64,000 nt of DNA from Aquimarina sp040786285 (GTDB taxonomy: Bacteria; Bacteroidota; Bacteroidia; Flavobacteriales; Flavobacteriaceae), in the NCBI RefSeq assembly GCF_040786285.1, contig NZ_JBFMKQ010000001.1, positions 806,001-870,000 on the forward strand, given 5' to 3'. Under the pieces are notes generated by a model. That model was given only the letters and a program-made list of their open reading frames with translations, ran no database searches and was not told where the DNA came from. Positions 12,101-18,197 of the stretch are shown here, one piece after another (position 1 is the first letter of the stretch; each line of letters opens with the position of its first letter). A program made the translations under genes and the position numbers.

Positions 12101-15008
12101 GATTAGGTTGATAATCCGGGTTACAATGCAAGTCTTCTATTAAGGCAATTGTTGCCGAAAATGTAGCTGCGGGATCAATCGTTACCTGGTATACTTCAGA
12201 ACAACTACCGTCTGCAGAAATTACTTGTACATCATATGTATCCGGATTAAGACCATTAAATATATGATTAGGAAGCGTTGTTGGACCTTCGGTATCATTA
12301 TATGTTCCTGCTGTATTGTTTATTATATAGGTATAATTAATTTGAGAATCTGTAACTGTAATCTCTATTCGACCCCTATCACCTGGACATAGTGGTGAAA
12401 AAGGTGTCACAATCTCATTAGCGTCTAATTCGTCTAAGAATACACTGTCCTGGAAAGTACATGCCGTTGGAAGTCCACCCGTTTGACGAACATTAACAAA
12501 ATACGTTCCAACTTCTGTTAATCCATTAAACTCAGCTGAAAGTTGATATGCCGTTGTAGCCCCTGATGGTGAAATTAGTTGATATTCGTATTGATTTGAT
12601 GAGTTTTGAACTCGTAAAGTACCAGGATTACCACAAATAATTTGCTCCACAACAACCAGATCAGGGTCAAAGTTGTTTTGAAAAGCATTAAAATAAAATG
12701 GTATTGTACAATTACTATCAAAAGTAGCATTAATTCTATATTCTCCTGCTTGAGCAAGTGTGAAATTAATTCCAGTACCAACAGTTACCCAATCACCATC
12801 ACAACCGGCGTCTGTTGTAGGACAGTTTTCATCTCTTATAACTGTAGGACAAGCTGCCGGATCGAGTCTTTGCCACTCGATGGCCGTAGCCGTAGTAAAT
12901 CCAGAATCTATATCTAATGTTGTACCAGCTCCACATAAAAATACTTCAGGTAAATCATCTCCTGTTACTGGACAAGTTCTTATATTACCATTAACACTAG
13001 GGTTAGTAGCAAGATCAACATTAACAATATTCACTAGTGGGTTGTCAACAGTATTAAACGCATCTACCACAAAAGTTTCGATACCGTCTTGACAACCTGC
13101 CGCTCCAGTTTTAGTCACTTGATACGTTCCTGCAACGGTAACATCTAATGTTTGATTGGTGCCTATTACAACACCAGGATTAGCCGTGTTTTCCCAAGAA
13201 TAATTGGTAAATCCTGCACCGGCTGTTAATGTTAAGGATCCTGTACAAATAAACGCAGGCTGCGACTCGGTAAAACAGATCCCATCATTTACTAATACAT
13301 TTGATGATCCTGCGACATCAAATCGACAAGCATCCTGTTCTAAAATACTTTCTTCTCCCGATTTAGTGATACCAGATTCAACTCCTGTATATGTAGAAAT
13401 TGCTACGTTATTAATTTGATTAGAACATGCATCTCTTAAGTCTGCACAAGTAGCCACCACGCTTACTCCAAAACGAACAGTATGCACTCCTCCGCTACGA
13501 ACAACTAAGTTGTCGTTAATCGTGATATCTATCTGTCTGTTGTCTGGTGTAGGAATTGCCGTTATTCCTGGATTACTTGTAGTTATACTACCTAATGTAA
13601 AATCTACATTAGCAGGCAACACATCTCGAATCGTGGCTGTTGTTATGTCTTCGTTTCCTTGGTTTTCTATGGTGAGTTCATAAAACAGTTGATCGGCAAA
13701 ATTTACCGGATCTCCAGTAATATCTATACCATTTATATCTAATACTCTTTTAGTTACCGTTAATTCTGGTTCAATAACTTCTATTTGAAAAGAACTAAAA
13801 AACACACTATATGCATCACCTGCAGAAGTGGTAGTAAACTGTGCAGAGGTTTGATTGTTTCCAATAACCGTATTTCCCGGATTTGGAATATCAAAAATAT
13901 CAGCATCAAAACCAAGTGTGTTTTCTGAAGCTGGATTTCTGTTTGTTACATAATTTCCATCTACAGTAATAGAACTATCGAAAAAGTTCCCGGCTGGATT
14001 CGCTGGTGTAGTAAAAATATCGGTTTGAGTACCCCCAGTATTTTGTACCTGAAAGACATCACCCGTAAACGGTTGATCTCCTTCTAAGGTTGCGATTGCG
14101 TACCTTGCACGAACAGGAAGCGGTGCTGGTAAAGTCTCAAAATTTGAATAATCAAATGTTCTTGCCGGATCTCCTGGAGCAATTACCAAATATCCATTCG
14201 TTGTACTAATATATTTTGCCGACAATTGAGGGTCTTCATAAGCCACTACCAATACCCAACCCCCTGAGATACCATTAGAGTTTAATGGGGCCTTACCTAT
14301 AGAAGCACGCATATCTGCAACGGTATACTCACCCTGTGGATCTGCTAAGCCCTGTAAAATAGTAGTTACATCGGCGTAACACACATAAGGCATATCAATC
14401 GCAGCCACATCGCTGGCGTTGGTTGCGGTGTTACGGTATCCATCATAAAGAACCTGGGTTTGTGCTGCAGTAATGGTTGTATAACCAGCCTGACTTTCGT
14501 GCCTCAATTTTATGGTTCTATAATCTGGCCTATTATCTGGTAAAGGCAATCCTGTATATATAGCATCATCATCACCGTCTAAATCTCCAAAATAGGACGC
14601 CGCCCAATATAAACCTGCATAGGCAATCCTTTCACATTGTGCTGCAGCAGGTGGCCTAATATCTAAAGTTGCACTACTAGAACTAAAGGTGGTTCCAAAT
14701 GCATCACCATCAACATCTATATATCCAAATGTCCTCCTAAAATTAGTGTCATTATAACTGTTATTCCAACAACCGCCATCGTAATCATCATTAGGTACAA
14801 AGTCTGTACCGCCTCCGGTTCTACAACCATTTGTTATGTTTTGATTTAAACCAACTATACTGTTAGCAATGATTTTAAGCTCTCCATTAATTCTTAAAGT
14901 ACTATTAGGTACTGTATCAAAAGCTACCTGAGCATATGTGTTGCTTATGTTACTGGCGATTAAAACCAACATCGCCAATACAATTTTGATGTGTATTTTG
15001 GTTTTCAT
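162..15008 (-). CDS. giant SprB-like T9SS surface adhesin (about 4,950 aa)
   Basis: Predicted giant cell-surface adhesin exported by the type IX secretion system, comparable to the gliding adhesin SprB (about 6,500 aa in Flavobacterium johnsoniae). Numbered from the alternative start at 15041, residues 12-38 form a signal peptide ending in TYAQ. A globular N-terminal region of about 390 residues follows, then a DUF11-like domain near 425-560. Dozens of SprB/Ig-like repeats come next, with recurring openings such as VSCNGGSDGSI and VTCNGADDGLF and paired cysteines. A type B sorting domain (gliding-motility-associated C-terminal domain) begins near residue 4865 with PNYFTPDNPNG and ends FTGHFTLYR. 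The start at 15008 is preferred because it places the signal peptide at the N terminus; 15041 is the in-frame alternative. It is the last gene of a three-gene minus-strand operon behind the PorP/SprF-like gene. In-frame duplications of about 2.1 and 1.85 kb are visible. The SprB-like class is well supported; orthology to SprB and a role in gliding are not proven. Confidence 0.9.
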   Translation of the reverse strand: MKTKIHIKIVLAMLVLIASNISNTYAQVAFDTVPNSTLRINGELKIIANSIVGLNQNITNGCRTGGGTDFVPNDDYDGGCWNNSYNDTNFRRTFGYIDVDGDAFGTTFSSSSATLDIRPPAAAQCERIAYAGLYWAASYFGDLDGDDDAIYTGLPLPDNRPDYRTIKLRHESQAGYTTITAAQTQVLYDGYRNTATNASDVAAIDMPYVCYADVTTILQGLADPQGEYTVADMRASIGKAPLNSNGISGGWVLVVAYEDPQLSAKYISTTNGYLVIAPGDPARTFDYSNFETLPAPLPVRARYAIATLEGDQPFTGDVFQVQNTGGTQTDIFTTPANPAGNFFDSSITVDGNYVTNRNPASENTLGFDADIFDIPNPGNTVIGNNQTSAQFTTTSAGDAYSVFFSSFQIEVIEPELTVTKRVLDINGIDITGDPVNFADQLFYELTIENQGNEDITTATIRDVLPANVDFTLGSITTSNPGITAIPTPDNRQIDITINDNLVVRSGGVHTVRFGVSVVATCADLRDACSNQINNVAISTYTGVESGITKSGEESILEQDACRFDVAGSSNVLVNDGICFTESQPAFICTGSLTLTAGAGFTNYSWENTANPGVVIGTNQTLDVTVAGTYQVTKTGAAGCQDGIETFVVDAFNTVDNPLVNIVNVDLATNPSVNGNIRTCPVTGDDLPEVFLCGAGTTLDIDSGFTTATAIEWQRLDPAACPTVIRDENCPTTDAGCDGDWVTVGTGINFTLAQAGEYRINATFDSNCTIPFYFNAFQNNFDPDLVVVEQIICGNPGTLRVQNSSNQYEYQLISPSGATTAYQLSAEFNGLTEVGTYFVNVRQTGGLPTACTFQDSVFLDELDANEIVTPFSPLCPGDRGRIEITVTDSQINYTYIINNTAGTYNDTEGPTTLPNHIFNGLNPDTYDVQVISADGSCSEVYQVTIDPAATFSATIALIEDLHCNPDYQPNPNLNDPTHPDFDPTAPPFDPDRDIAIYEVTVTGGTGTPPSFAFNNQMDFLGTNLLPEPGTTYRFRATTAGSYPVYVSDNATNCVVFAGSVDVTDYVPVEATATPTNPTCNSDLGAIVVTITAGFAEGPFTYILNLGTPSEVRIGPSNNTTETFNNVDPTVSHTVTVEDQFGCDFTVTPDVTFTTPGEIVATIDDNFRLLSCTATPDAQVQVTAIAGGSGSYEWSLNPAGPFTAVGAIPFTIDFPSAGSFTLYVRDQAGTCVESFPITIDPLLEVDSVTITPGDQDCSNQTVDVVVSALPVLTAPTVYEFSITPDPATGAAATGSTVFSTTTNYTFTNGVSYTVTARRSDSECTNTGNFTGTAVPEIDITSAVQDRPVTCVGDNDGAFTFTVGNSASFDYTIQGPAPSTTVIASATGVVTTSVTIQSPATPLVAGTYTITVTDTSLASGNCTDTATVDITEPATPLSFTTDVDSADCGNPTGIITVNAVGGRGGYQYELRDAAGVAVLVAYQASNVFNNLTPATYTVFVRDNSDPTLACEVDQQVVMPVTGPPTLALDTGGDECYTPADPATQWIVISPTETPVGPFTYSLNGGAPVAVAFLASPPAPNATTFEIPNLAPGAYTVTVTNTASTCASAPINFTINPELTITANLTKDLTCAPTPDATIEFTATGGDGAYTFDVIDVGTGGVFSANVTSPVSINTGGTYQIRVTDGEGCIALSNEIIVTPYIPLAATAVPTDPDCPGDGGSILVTVTAGDGPFTYILDGTTTVGPTGVTTNNFTNVGVGPHTITITDGDGCDITPVLNATITAPTPISADIAVSDYRCDASGSSTTPQLAVITISNPANGNGSYEYSIDGVDFTNTTGVFNNLTDGTYTLFIQDTDTRACPVNLGSRTIDPLQEVTDLTFVQTQVQCPALTSDVTLTATGSNGAVSFEFRIAAPAANVTAFGPGSTFPNLPAGTTYTFEAITTTDGCIYSEDYTVPNVAPIAVSGTVTAEPTCNGDTDAALSFNVTGIDLTSTTYSYTVTGGTIVGSITGGPINTTPTPIPGLGAGTYDIVVTDDTTNCPATTQVVITEPAVLSFTATPSIADCNALNGTITVTASGGRGGYQYELRDNLGAVLVAYQNNNVFTGLAGGTPPTPITYIVAVRDTNDPTTACEAPTQNVDLFQAPPITLALTEGGDQCYTNADPATQWVTITGGVAPYTYSLDGGVPVAVDFTIPVGLPANTFEIPNLTPRNSGSNYSVVVSDDNGCTSGAITFEIQDELIVTATRLKNIDCSATPDAQIDIVVTGGNGATSLEVSFNGGAFAAYAGPIPFTTTTPGDYQFRVTDTATPPTVACTDLSDVITIDPAPNPAVLAPTVTDATCPGLADGSVTVNIDNTIGTPPYMINFNGLGFSPQTTYGGLVGDAPSVDPLGREYIYVVMDGKGCTTTFSAFVFEPEPFTFTRVETDITCGVGGNVLGNVVYSAIAGGTPDYTYTLLNIDDTPATTTSPNPVGPTSATTVTFADLDFGDYKLRIVDDNGCVTEDPFNIATPAIFSIAASTTGSCLDGVTASISVSGGTGPFEIREYPSGVFGALNALPVTSGTPFERNHQFLNLPFGTPFSFEVRDTSTGCTDIRTLAPPPNPVGTVSITGTETNVTCNGADDGLFTFDVNDYQGTELTYNVFRTTDLATDIIVSEGLTFDAPGGNPQTVVPPGPDSGVVRGFGPGEYLLRVTETDGGVVTPCNSSVIFTITEPTILDLSLGTPTVANCNTVAQVVANGIGGVPPYQYAAVPAGDPAPNPATDYSTNNVLDLNPGAVAPFQLDWDIYVIDDRCSTPVTRPVMITRTADPQFTVVPAFVDNACIFNNNYTFTVQATGESQLEFGIDDGDTGTADSPIFVAGASLGGNLYEYTYTVTGPSIDEYTLTVRDINGCEDADRMIVYPELIVDANFIAPDPTCLADDGTIEVTVTGGSGFATNFANFTFTLTGTDSSGTPIVPIVQTGAILGIPAATFNNVTAGTYTVEVRDLTIGPAAPAPGGCAVTDDVSRPIPTEPVLDPPTITDVSCNGGSDGSILVNIQAGTDTDGPFTYELWQGPTGTGILLLTQPSDPLFDNLADISLNPAPGNVYGIRIISDSGCEDAIENITVPSPLALTASATASAYGCDASNNDILPNITVDILNGTPPYRITYTGPLSGTNIAVTGAQYVIDADVAGTYVITVLDSNNCSFTIVPDTVIPVFPIMTDPTVTRDALGPNGGVISCTNDETVTVSITGGTGPFDFVEINGNTTTPVSQLGIAAGTDDNPGTVAVEANATNVTFALPDPGSYIFRITDTGTGCFIDTPPYEIAPFDTIEATIVLGNNASCNTTPPTTDGSVDLTVTGYTGTYDYVATNTTTGATVNSVGENTASGTINIPGLGAGNIVVTVTATQTPFCDDDSNAITITQPAPLTLDLVSAIAPDCNNPLSVVTMDANGGVGPYEYAAVAGTLVPGPPPATPGVFPLSDTFSLDPGPGPVFVLDWVIFVRDANGCITPRQIVIPPPTPAPTIDTIDPFVDDACVFDNVYEFTVTATSNVTIPPGTGTLTFSLDGGAQVAGTSTGVNTATVDFTVSGPGTYSVVAFDENGCPSLPRTITVFPELSVTATITDPTCRDNDATIIATVTGGSDFVANPGNFTFDLVDAGTGISIVGVTQTPGPGANQLTFSSTVVGTNGIFPGDYRVEVTDSAINTAPGCTATDEVTVPTFVDPIPSATVTDVLCFGGDDGTILIELDPTADDNPPYTYELFVYDPSPTATGASVAGPQASPLFNNTIAPIPAGQYEVVVTSGTGCTATVEPIDVGQPLAALNVVPSQTPYSCDGSNDSVFPVITLTISGGTSPYDVSYIGPSTSGTETDVADANAGLPDVQYEIDAPVDGTYTITVTDNNNCVFTTFDVIVPPFAIMTDPTITRDTLGPNGGVISCNNDETVIVSITGGTGPFDFVEISGSGTTPVPSQLNVAAGTDDNPGTVAVEANATNVVFSLPSVGSYVFRITDTGTGCFIDTPSYDIVEFDTIEAEITLGNDVSCFNTIPPDGSVNLIVTGYTGAYTYVVTNTTTGTVSLPAPGDTTTDPPTGLNIPGLEAGNIVVTVTATLTPFCTDDSNVVAITLPAELRVTANQIREESCNPPIPGGDDALIEAVGEGGVPAPGGLEYQLETAGGVILAPFSTDPRFGDLGLDGGIAPAGIDYVVRVRDSRGCDATDTINIQPPAQLVLDPIANITLDCADSEDGIITARVTGGQGVGTYFFALTLPDGTQNTAVNNGTDTFMWDDLKPGTYVVTVSDNLTCEDTATVIIDTPPAVTIDVNATGISCLTANPNNIQVIPGGGIGAPYEFGVSNNGGPITWQASDTFAGLPAGNYDFYVRDGNMCESPASNTIQVRNPDPFVVTLDLSNDFIVCFSEPTGSIDATATGGLGNYGYRVEGTDYLGNVVELPGPVGSGNTQTTSFFGDLLAGSYTYTTTSGDCVDDVQNFVIDQPIEFQIDVDETPISCNGETDGSIRVSIRVITPPGTPGGTAPYFYSLYDSAGNAVFTFLEDDIDGLPAEHTFTDLPADIYRVEVEDFNGCPREELNVEIIEPAPIDAIVTATTPEDCAGDMNGTATISISGGLQPLPPASPEYYWSIDGVNYQLVADPANLFIDNLPGGTTTLFIRDSQNSANCQGAFNIDITPGVVLEAELEPSLVCPEFDYSDPMNPVMTSEEQYFVTFNVGELSEESGVIYTLNGINGTPNPANNTGVDQTFEVTPGEYEGFMEFQMCRRSIGTVEVLNYDPLTTPVAQMTNNPQDPNEYQIIVSGGRQFDREPNYAYYFVRLEDGMTINDLDPLDYTELAGNIFVIRETGDYVLRVVDAAGCETLVVQTLTYINIRIPNYFTPDNPNGNPDERFWYPRQITPNADDPFFFENMEVMIFDRYGRMLAEFKGDQQGWAGLYQGKELPSGDYWYTIILNDVDNREFTGHFTLYR
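2715..4808 (-). repeat. adhesin supermodule, copy 1 of a 2,094-bp direct duplication
   Basis: Within the adhesin gene this stretch resembles the next 2.1 kb over most of its length. One anchor word, gcttcaacagcaactgtacc, begins at 3124 here and at 5218 in the second copy, a spacing of 2,094 bp or exactly 698 codons. The encoded copies share landmarks such as LGPNGGVISC and DTGTGCFIDTP. Boundaries are approximate and were set by eye. Confidence 0.7.
4809..6890 (-). repeat. adhesin supermodule, copy 2 of a 2,094-bp direct duplication
   Basis: This is the second, diverged copy of the roughly 700-residue block of several SprB-type repeats, in direct tandem with copy 1 and in frame. Synonymous and amino-acid differences are frequent, so the duplication is not recent. 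The outer limit is approximate because the more distant repeat modules also resemble one another. Confidence 0.65.
8590..12280 (-). repeat. second pair of adhesin supermodules, offset about 1,845 bp
   Basis: A second long-range periodicity runs through this part of the adhesin gene. The word tcatattgatatcc occurs at 8767 and 10612, 1,845 bp or 615 codons apart. The flanking protein segments match at landmarks such as ALTEGGDQCYTNADPATQW and ALDTGGDECYTPADPATQW, and GGRGGYQYELRD occurs in both copies. Edges are rough estimates made by eye. Confidence 0.55.
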
Positions 15009-15046
15009 AAGCTGAGTATTTAGTGTTTTATTTTGGGTCATTCTAG

Positions 15047-18000
15047 TTACTGTATCTTCAATATATATAGATCTCCACCATAGGAATTATTCACATTAGA
15101 GAATAAACTCTGTTTAGCATCATCAAGGCTATCAAATTTCTTCAGGTATACATATATATAGTTGTCTTTCGGATTTCTAAAATATTGAGGCTGTAATCCT
15201 TGAGATTTAAGCTTCTCCATTCCTCTTTCGAAATAATTTTCTCTTTTGAAAATATTTGTAATTAAGTAATATCCATTTTCAATATTATGTCCACCGATAT
15301 AAGACAGGCTTTCTGTTAATACCGTGTCGTCTTTAACTGTATCTGTTATTAACTTCGTTTCCTGTAATAGCTTTTTATAAGATTCTACTCTACTCTTGGC
15401 AATATGTAGTATCCACATATCTCCATAATACCTATTATCAATACTACTTAGGTATTTCTGCACAGCTTCTTCTTTGTTCGTATAGCTTTCTACAGAAACA
15501 TATTGGAACTGATTCTCAGGATTAAGGATAATTTTAGAATCATTAAATCCTAAATCTTTTAGTGTGGTAGTAAACTTGTTAGCATACTCTCCACCCTTAA
15601 ACACATTACCAATGAGGTAATATCCTTCTGGATAACCTGGTATAAACTTGGTTGCTATTTGAGCCTCTGGTCTCGTTGCATCAGCAAACTTTACAAACCT
15701 ATTGCTTGCACTAAGCTTTTTAGAACTTGTAGGATCAGAACCTTTGGCTTCTTCGGCATCATCATTCATATTAACAAGAGATTCTAGTAACTTACTAAAT
15801 TCACGCTTATCTACATTTAGACTAGTGGTTAATAAGGAATCTCTACGGGCAAATATTTTATTAGAAACTCGACTGTTGTTGTCTAGTTCTTTTTTGATTT
15901 CATCAAGCCCTTCTTCTTTTTCTTGACTAGCAGCAGCGGCCGCTTCTTGTCTCTTTCTTTCTTCTTCGGCTAATCGTGCAGCCTCTGCAGCTTCAGCAGC
16001 CAATCTTTGTTCCTCTGCTAATCGTGCAGCCTCTGCAGCTTCAGCAGCCAATCTTTGTTCCTCTGCTAATCGTGCAGCCTCTGCAGCTTCAGCAGCCAAC
16101 CTTTGCTCTTCAGCTAATCGTGCAGCCTCTGCAGCTTCAGCAGCCAATCTTTGCTCTTCAGCTAATCGTGCGGCCTCGGCAGCTTCAGCAGCCAATCTTT
16201 GCTCTTCAGCTAATCGTGCAGCCTCTGCAGCTTCAGCAGCCAACCTTTGTTCCTCTGCTAATCGTGCGGCCTCGGCAGCTTCAGCAGCTAATCTTTGCTC
16301 TTCGGCTAATCGTGCGGCCTCTGCAGCTTCAGCAGCTAATCTTTGCTCTTCGGCTAATCGTGCAGCCTCGGCAGCTTCAGCAGCCAATCTTTGCTCTTCA
16401 GCTAATCGTGCGGCCTCGGCAGCTTCAGCAGCCAATCTTTGCTCTTCGGCTAATCGTGCAGCCTCTGCAGCTTCAGCAGCCAATCTTTGCTCTTCGGCTA
16501 ATCGTGCAGCCTCTGCAGCTTCAGCAGCCAGTCTTTGTTCTTCTGCTAATCGTGCAGCCTCTGCAGCTTCATCTATCTTTTGTGTTTCTACACGCTCTAT
16601 TTCTTTTTGTGCAGCTAATCGCTCTTCCTCAGCCTTTTTCTCAGCTTCAACACGCTCTATTTCTTTTTGTGCAGCCAATCGTTCTTCTTCAGCTTTCTTC
16701 TCGGCTATCTCTATTTCCAATTGCTTTTGTGCAGCTAATTTTGCTTCTTCTTCGGCTTGCTCTTTAGCGGCCTCGGCTTCTCTTATTGCTTCTTCTGCAG
16801 CAATTTGTTCCTCTTCTGTTTTCTGTCCGGCAGCTTCTTGCTCAGCGATTTCCTGTTGCAGTTTCTTTTCTGCCGCTAATCGCTCTTCCTCTGCTTGCTT
16901 TTCAGCCATTTCAGCCTCTAACTTCATTTGAGCTCTTAATCGCTCTTCTTCTTCGGCTTGTTTATTTAATAATTTAACCTCTTCTTCTCGTTTTAATTCG
17001 AGTTCACTTGCCGCTTTAGATTCTCTTTCTTTAGCCTCGGCGATAGATCTCTCTAATTCACTCATCGCTCTTTGGGCATCACTCTTAGATTCTCCTTGAT
17101 CGTCTTGTAATTCTCTTATTATTTTGTTTTGTTCCAGAATTTCTTTCTTCAATCTTCTAATTTCTGAATCTCTGGCTTCGTATGCTTTTTGGGTACTTGA
17201 TTTTGTTCCTTTACTTCGTCTTCTTGGTTTTTCAGTTTCAAAATTATATGCTAACCCCACTTCGTGTGTTGAACCAAAGTCGCCTGTATTTCCTAATCCC
17301 ATTTCATAGGTATATCCAATCGAAACATTTGAATTAATATTTCCTCCAATACCAACAGAAGCTCCATAGAAACTATTATATCCTGCTTGTGCCCACCCTA
17401 GTTCAGGAAGTTCAAGTATTACATTACCCCCATATCTAAGATTGGAGTTTGATTCTAATTCTACTTCTGAACCCGAATCCGGCAGCATTGTAGCATAAGC
17501 CATACCTCGGATTGTTTTATCTGATCGTCTTTCTAAAGGTCTAGTGTACATTACATGACCATTAAAGGCCATGTTATCTGTTAACAATTCACTAGCGGTT
17601 AAATTATATGCGGCCAAATTTACCACTGAAACCCCAACGTCGAATTCGGCATAGTTAAAGTTAATTCCAGGAGTTAATACAAAAACAGAGCTGTTTTGGT
17701 AGTTAAGAATTACATCATCAGAAAGGATGATCTGCCCATTATTCAAAGTGTTTTCTGCAGCATCTATATTAGATTTAATTCCGCTTTGAGAATATGACAG
17801 GTTCATCCCAAAAGTAAGGTTCATATCTCGATCTAATTCTACATTATAAGAGTAGTTTGCTGTACCTCCAAAATATCTATAAATTCCTTCGTTTTGTTGA
17901 TGTAAACCTATAGAAACCCCCATTCTTTCATCAAAATTAGAGGTGTAGTTAATAAGATATGTTTGTGGATTATCATTAAATCCAGCCCACTGTATTTTAC

Positions 18001-18193
18001 TATATACGTTAATGGATTTTTTGTTTTCGCGTACCAGAGAAAAAGTAGGGTTAAAGTAAAAACGGTTATATTTTACCAAATTATGGGTAGGGATATCTGT
18101 AGGAAGTACTCCAAACACAGTAGTACTTTCCTCTTGTCCTTTGGCAAGGTTAAAGGACAAACATATCATTAATAAAAGTAATCTTCTTACCAT
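15047..18193 (-). CDS. PorP/SprF-like outer-membrane protein with long coiled coil and two SPOR-like domains
   Basis: Residues 1-19 are a signal peptide ending in KGQ. Residues of about 25-330 resemble PorP/SprF-family outer-membrane barrels, which are T9SS-associated and in F. johnsoniae include SprF, needed for SprB display. A charged Ala/Glu/Lys/Gln coiled coil fills about 335-770. Inside it, residues of about 542-741 are a near-perfect 16-residue repeat (EAAEAARLAEEQRLAA, 13 RLAEE motifs). Two C-terminal modules, about 850-930 and 968-1048, each begin GYYLI and end in a YILKI- or WILHI-type strand; they look like SPOR domains, a family that can bind peptidoglycan. Usual PorP/SprF proteins are only about 300-350 aa, so this is a large fusion. 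It lies 4 bp after the upstream gene and just before the giant adhesin, implying co-expression. Its likely role is adhesin display with a peptidoglycan tether. The barrel call is firm; the SPOR call is moderate. Confidence 0.85.
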   Translation of the reverse strand: MVRRLLLLMICLSFNLAKGQEESTTVFGVLPTDIPTHNLVKYNRFYFNPTFSLVRENKKSINVYSKIQWAGFNDNPQTYLINYTSNFDERMGVSIGLHQQNEGIYRYFGGTANYSYNVELDRDMNLTFGMNLSYSQSGIKSNIDAAENTLNNGQIILSDDVILNYQNSSVFVLTPGINFNYAEFDVGVSVVNLAAYNLTASELLTDNMAFNGHVMYTRPLERRSDKTIRGMAYATMLPDSGSEVELESNSNLRYGGNVILELPELGWAQAGYNSFYGASVGIGGNINSNVSIGYTYEMGLGNTGDFGSTHEVGLAYNFETEKPRRRSKGTKSSTQKAYEARDSEIRRLKKEILEQNKIIRELQDDQGESKSDAQRAMSELERSIAEAKERESKAASELELKREEEVKLLNKQAEEEERLRAQMKLEAEMAEKQAEEERLAAEKKLQQEIAEQEAAGQKTEEEQIAAEEAIREAEAAKEQAEEEAKLAAQKQLEIEIAEKKAEEERLAAQKEIERVEAEKKAEEERLAAQKEIERVETQKIDEAAEAARLAEEQRLAAEAAEAARLAEEQRLAAEAAEAARLAEEQRLAAEAAEAARLAEEQRLAAEAAEAARLAEEQRLAAEAAEAARLAEEQRLAAEAAEAARLAEEQRLAAEAAEAARLAEEQRLAAEAAEAARLAEEQRLAAEAAEAARLAEEQRLAAEAAEAARLAEEQRLAAEAAEAARLAEEQRLAAEAAEAARLAEEERKRQEAAAAASQEKEEGLDEIKKELDNNSRVSNKIFARRDSLLTTSLNVDKREFSKLLESLVNMNDDAEEAKGSDPTSSKKLSASNRFVKFADATRPEAQIATKFIPGYPEGYYLIGNVFKGGEYANKFTTTLKDLGFNDSKIILNPENQFQYVSVESYTNKEEAVQKYLSSIDNRYYGDMWILHIAKSRVESYKKLLQETKLITDTVKDDTVLTESLSYIGGHNIENGYYLITNIFKRENYFERGMEKLKSQGLQPQYFRNPKDNYIYVYLKKFDSLDDAKQSLFSNVNNSYGGDLYILKIQ
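15973..16569 (-). repeat. 48-bp tandem repeat array (about 12.5 copies)
   Basis: The word atcgtgc recurs exactly every 48 bp from 15973 to 16549, giving 13 occurrences. Each unit encodes 16 residues of coiled coil inside the PorP/SprF-like protein. Units differ mainly at synonymous sites (tctgct/tcagct/tcggct, gcctct/gcctcg). The period is a multiple of three, so copy-number change would keep the reading frame. Confidence 0.95.
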
Positions 18194-18197
18194 AAAT

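Noticed and set aside
16021..16569. CRISPR array from the regular repeats
   Set aside because: The 48-bp units are contiguous with no unique spacers and encode a coiled coil in frame; no cas genes are in the window.
15976..16767. 263-codon plus-strand ORF opposite the coiled-coil repeats
   Set aside because: It is the antisense shadow of the 48-bp array; its product is a periodic Leu/Gln/Pro repeat with no start context.
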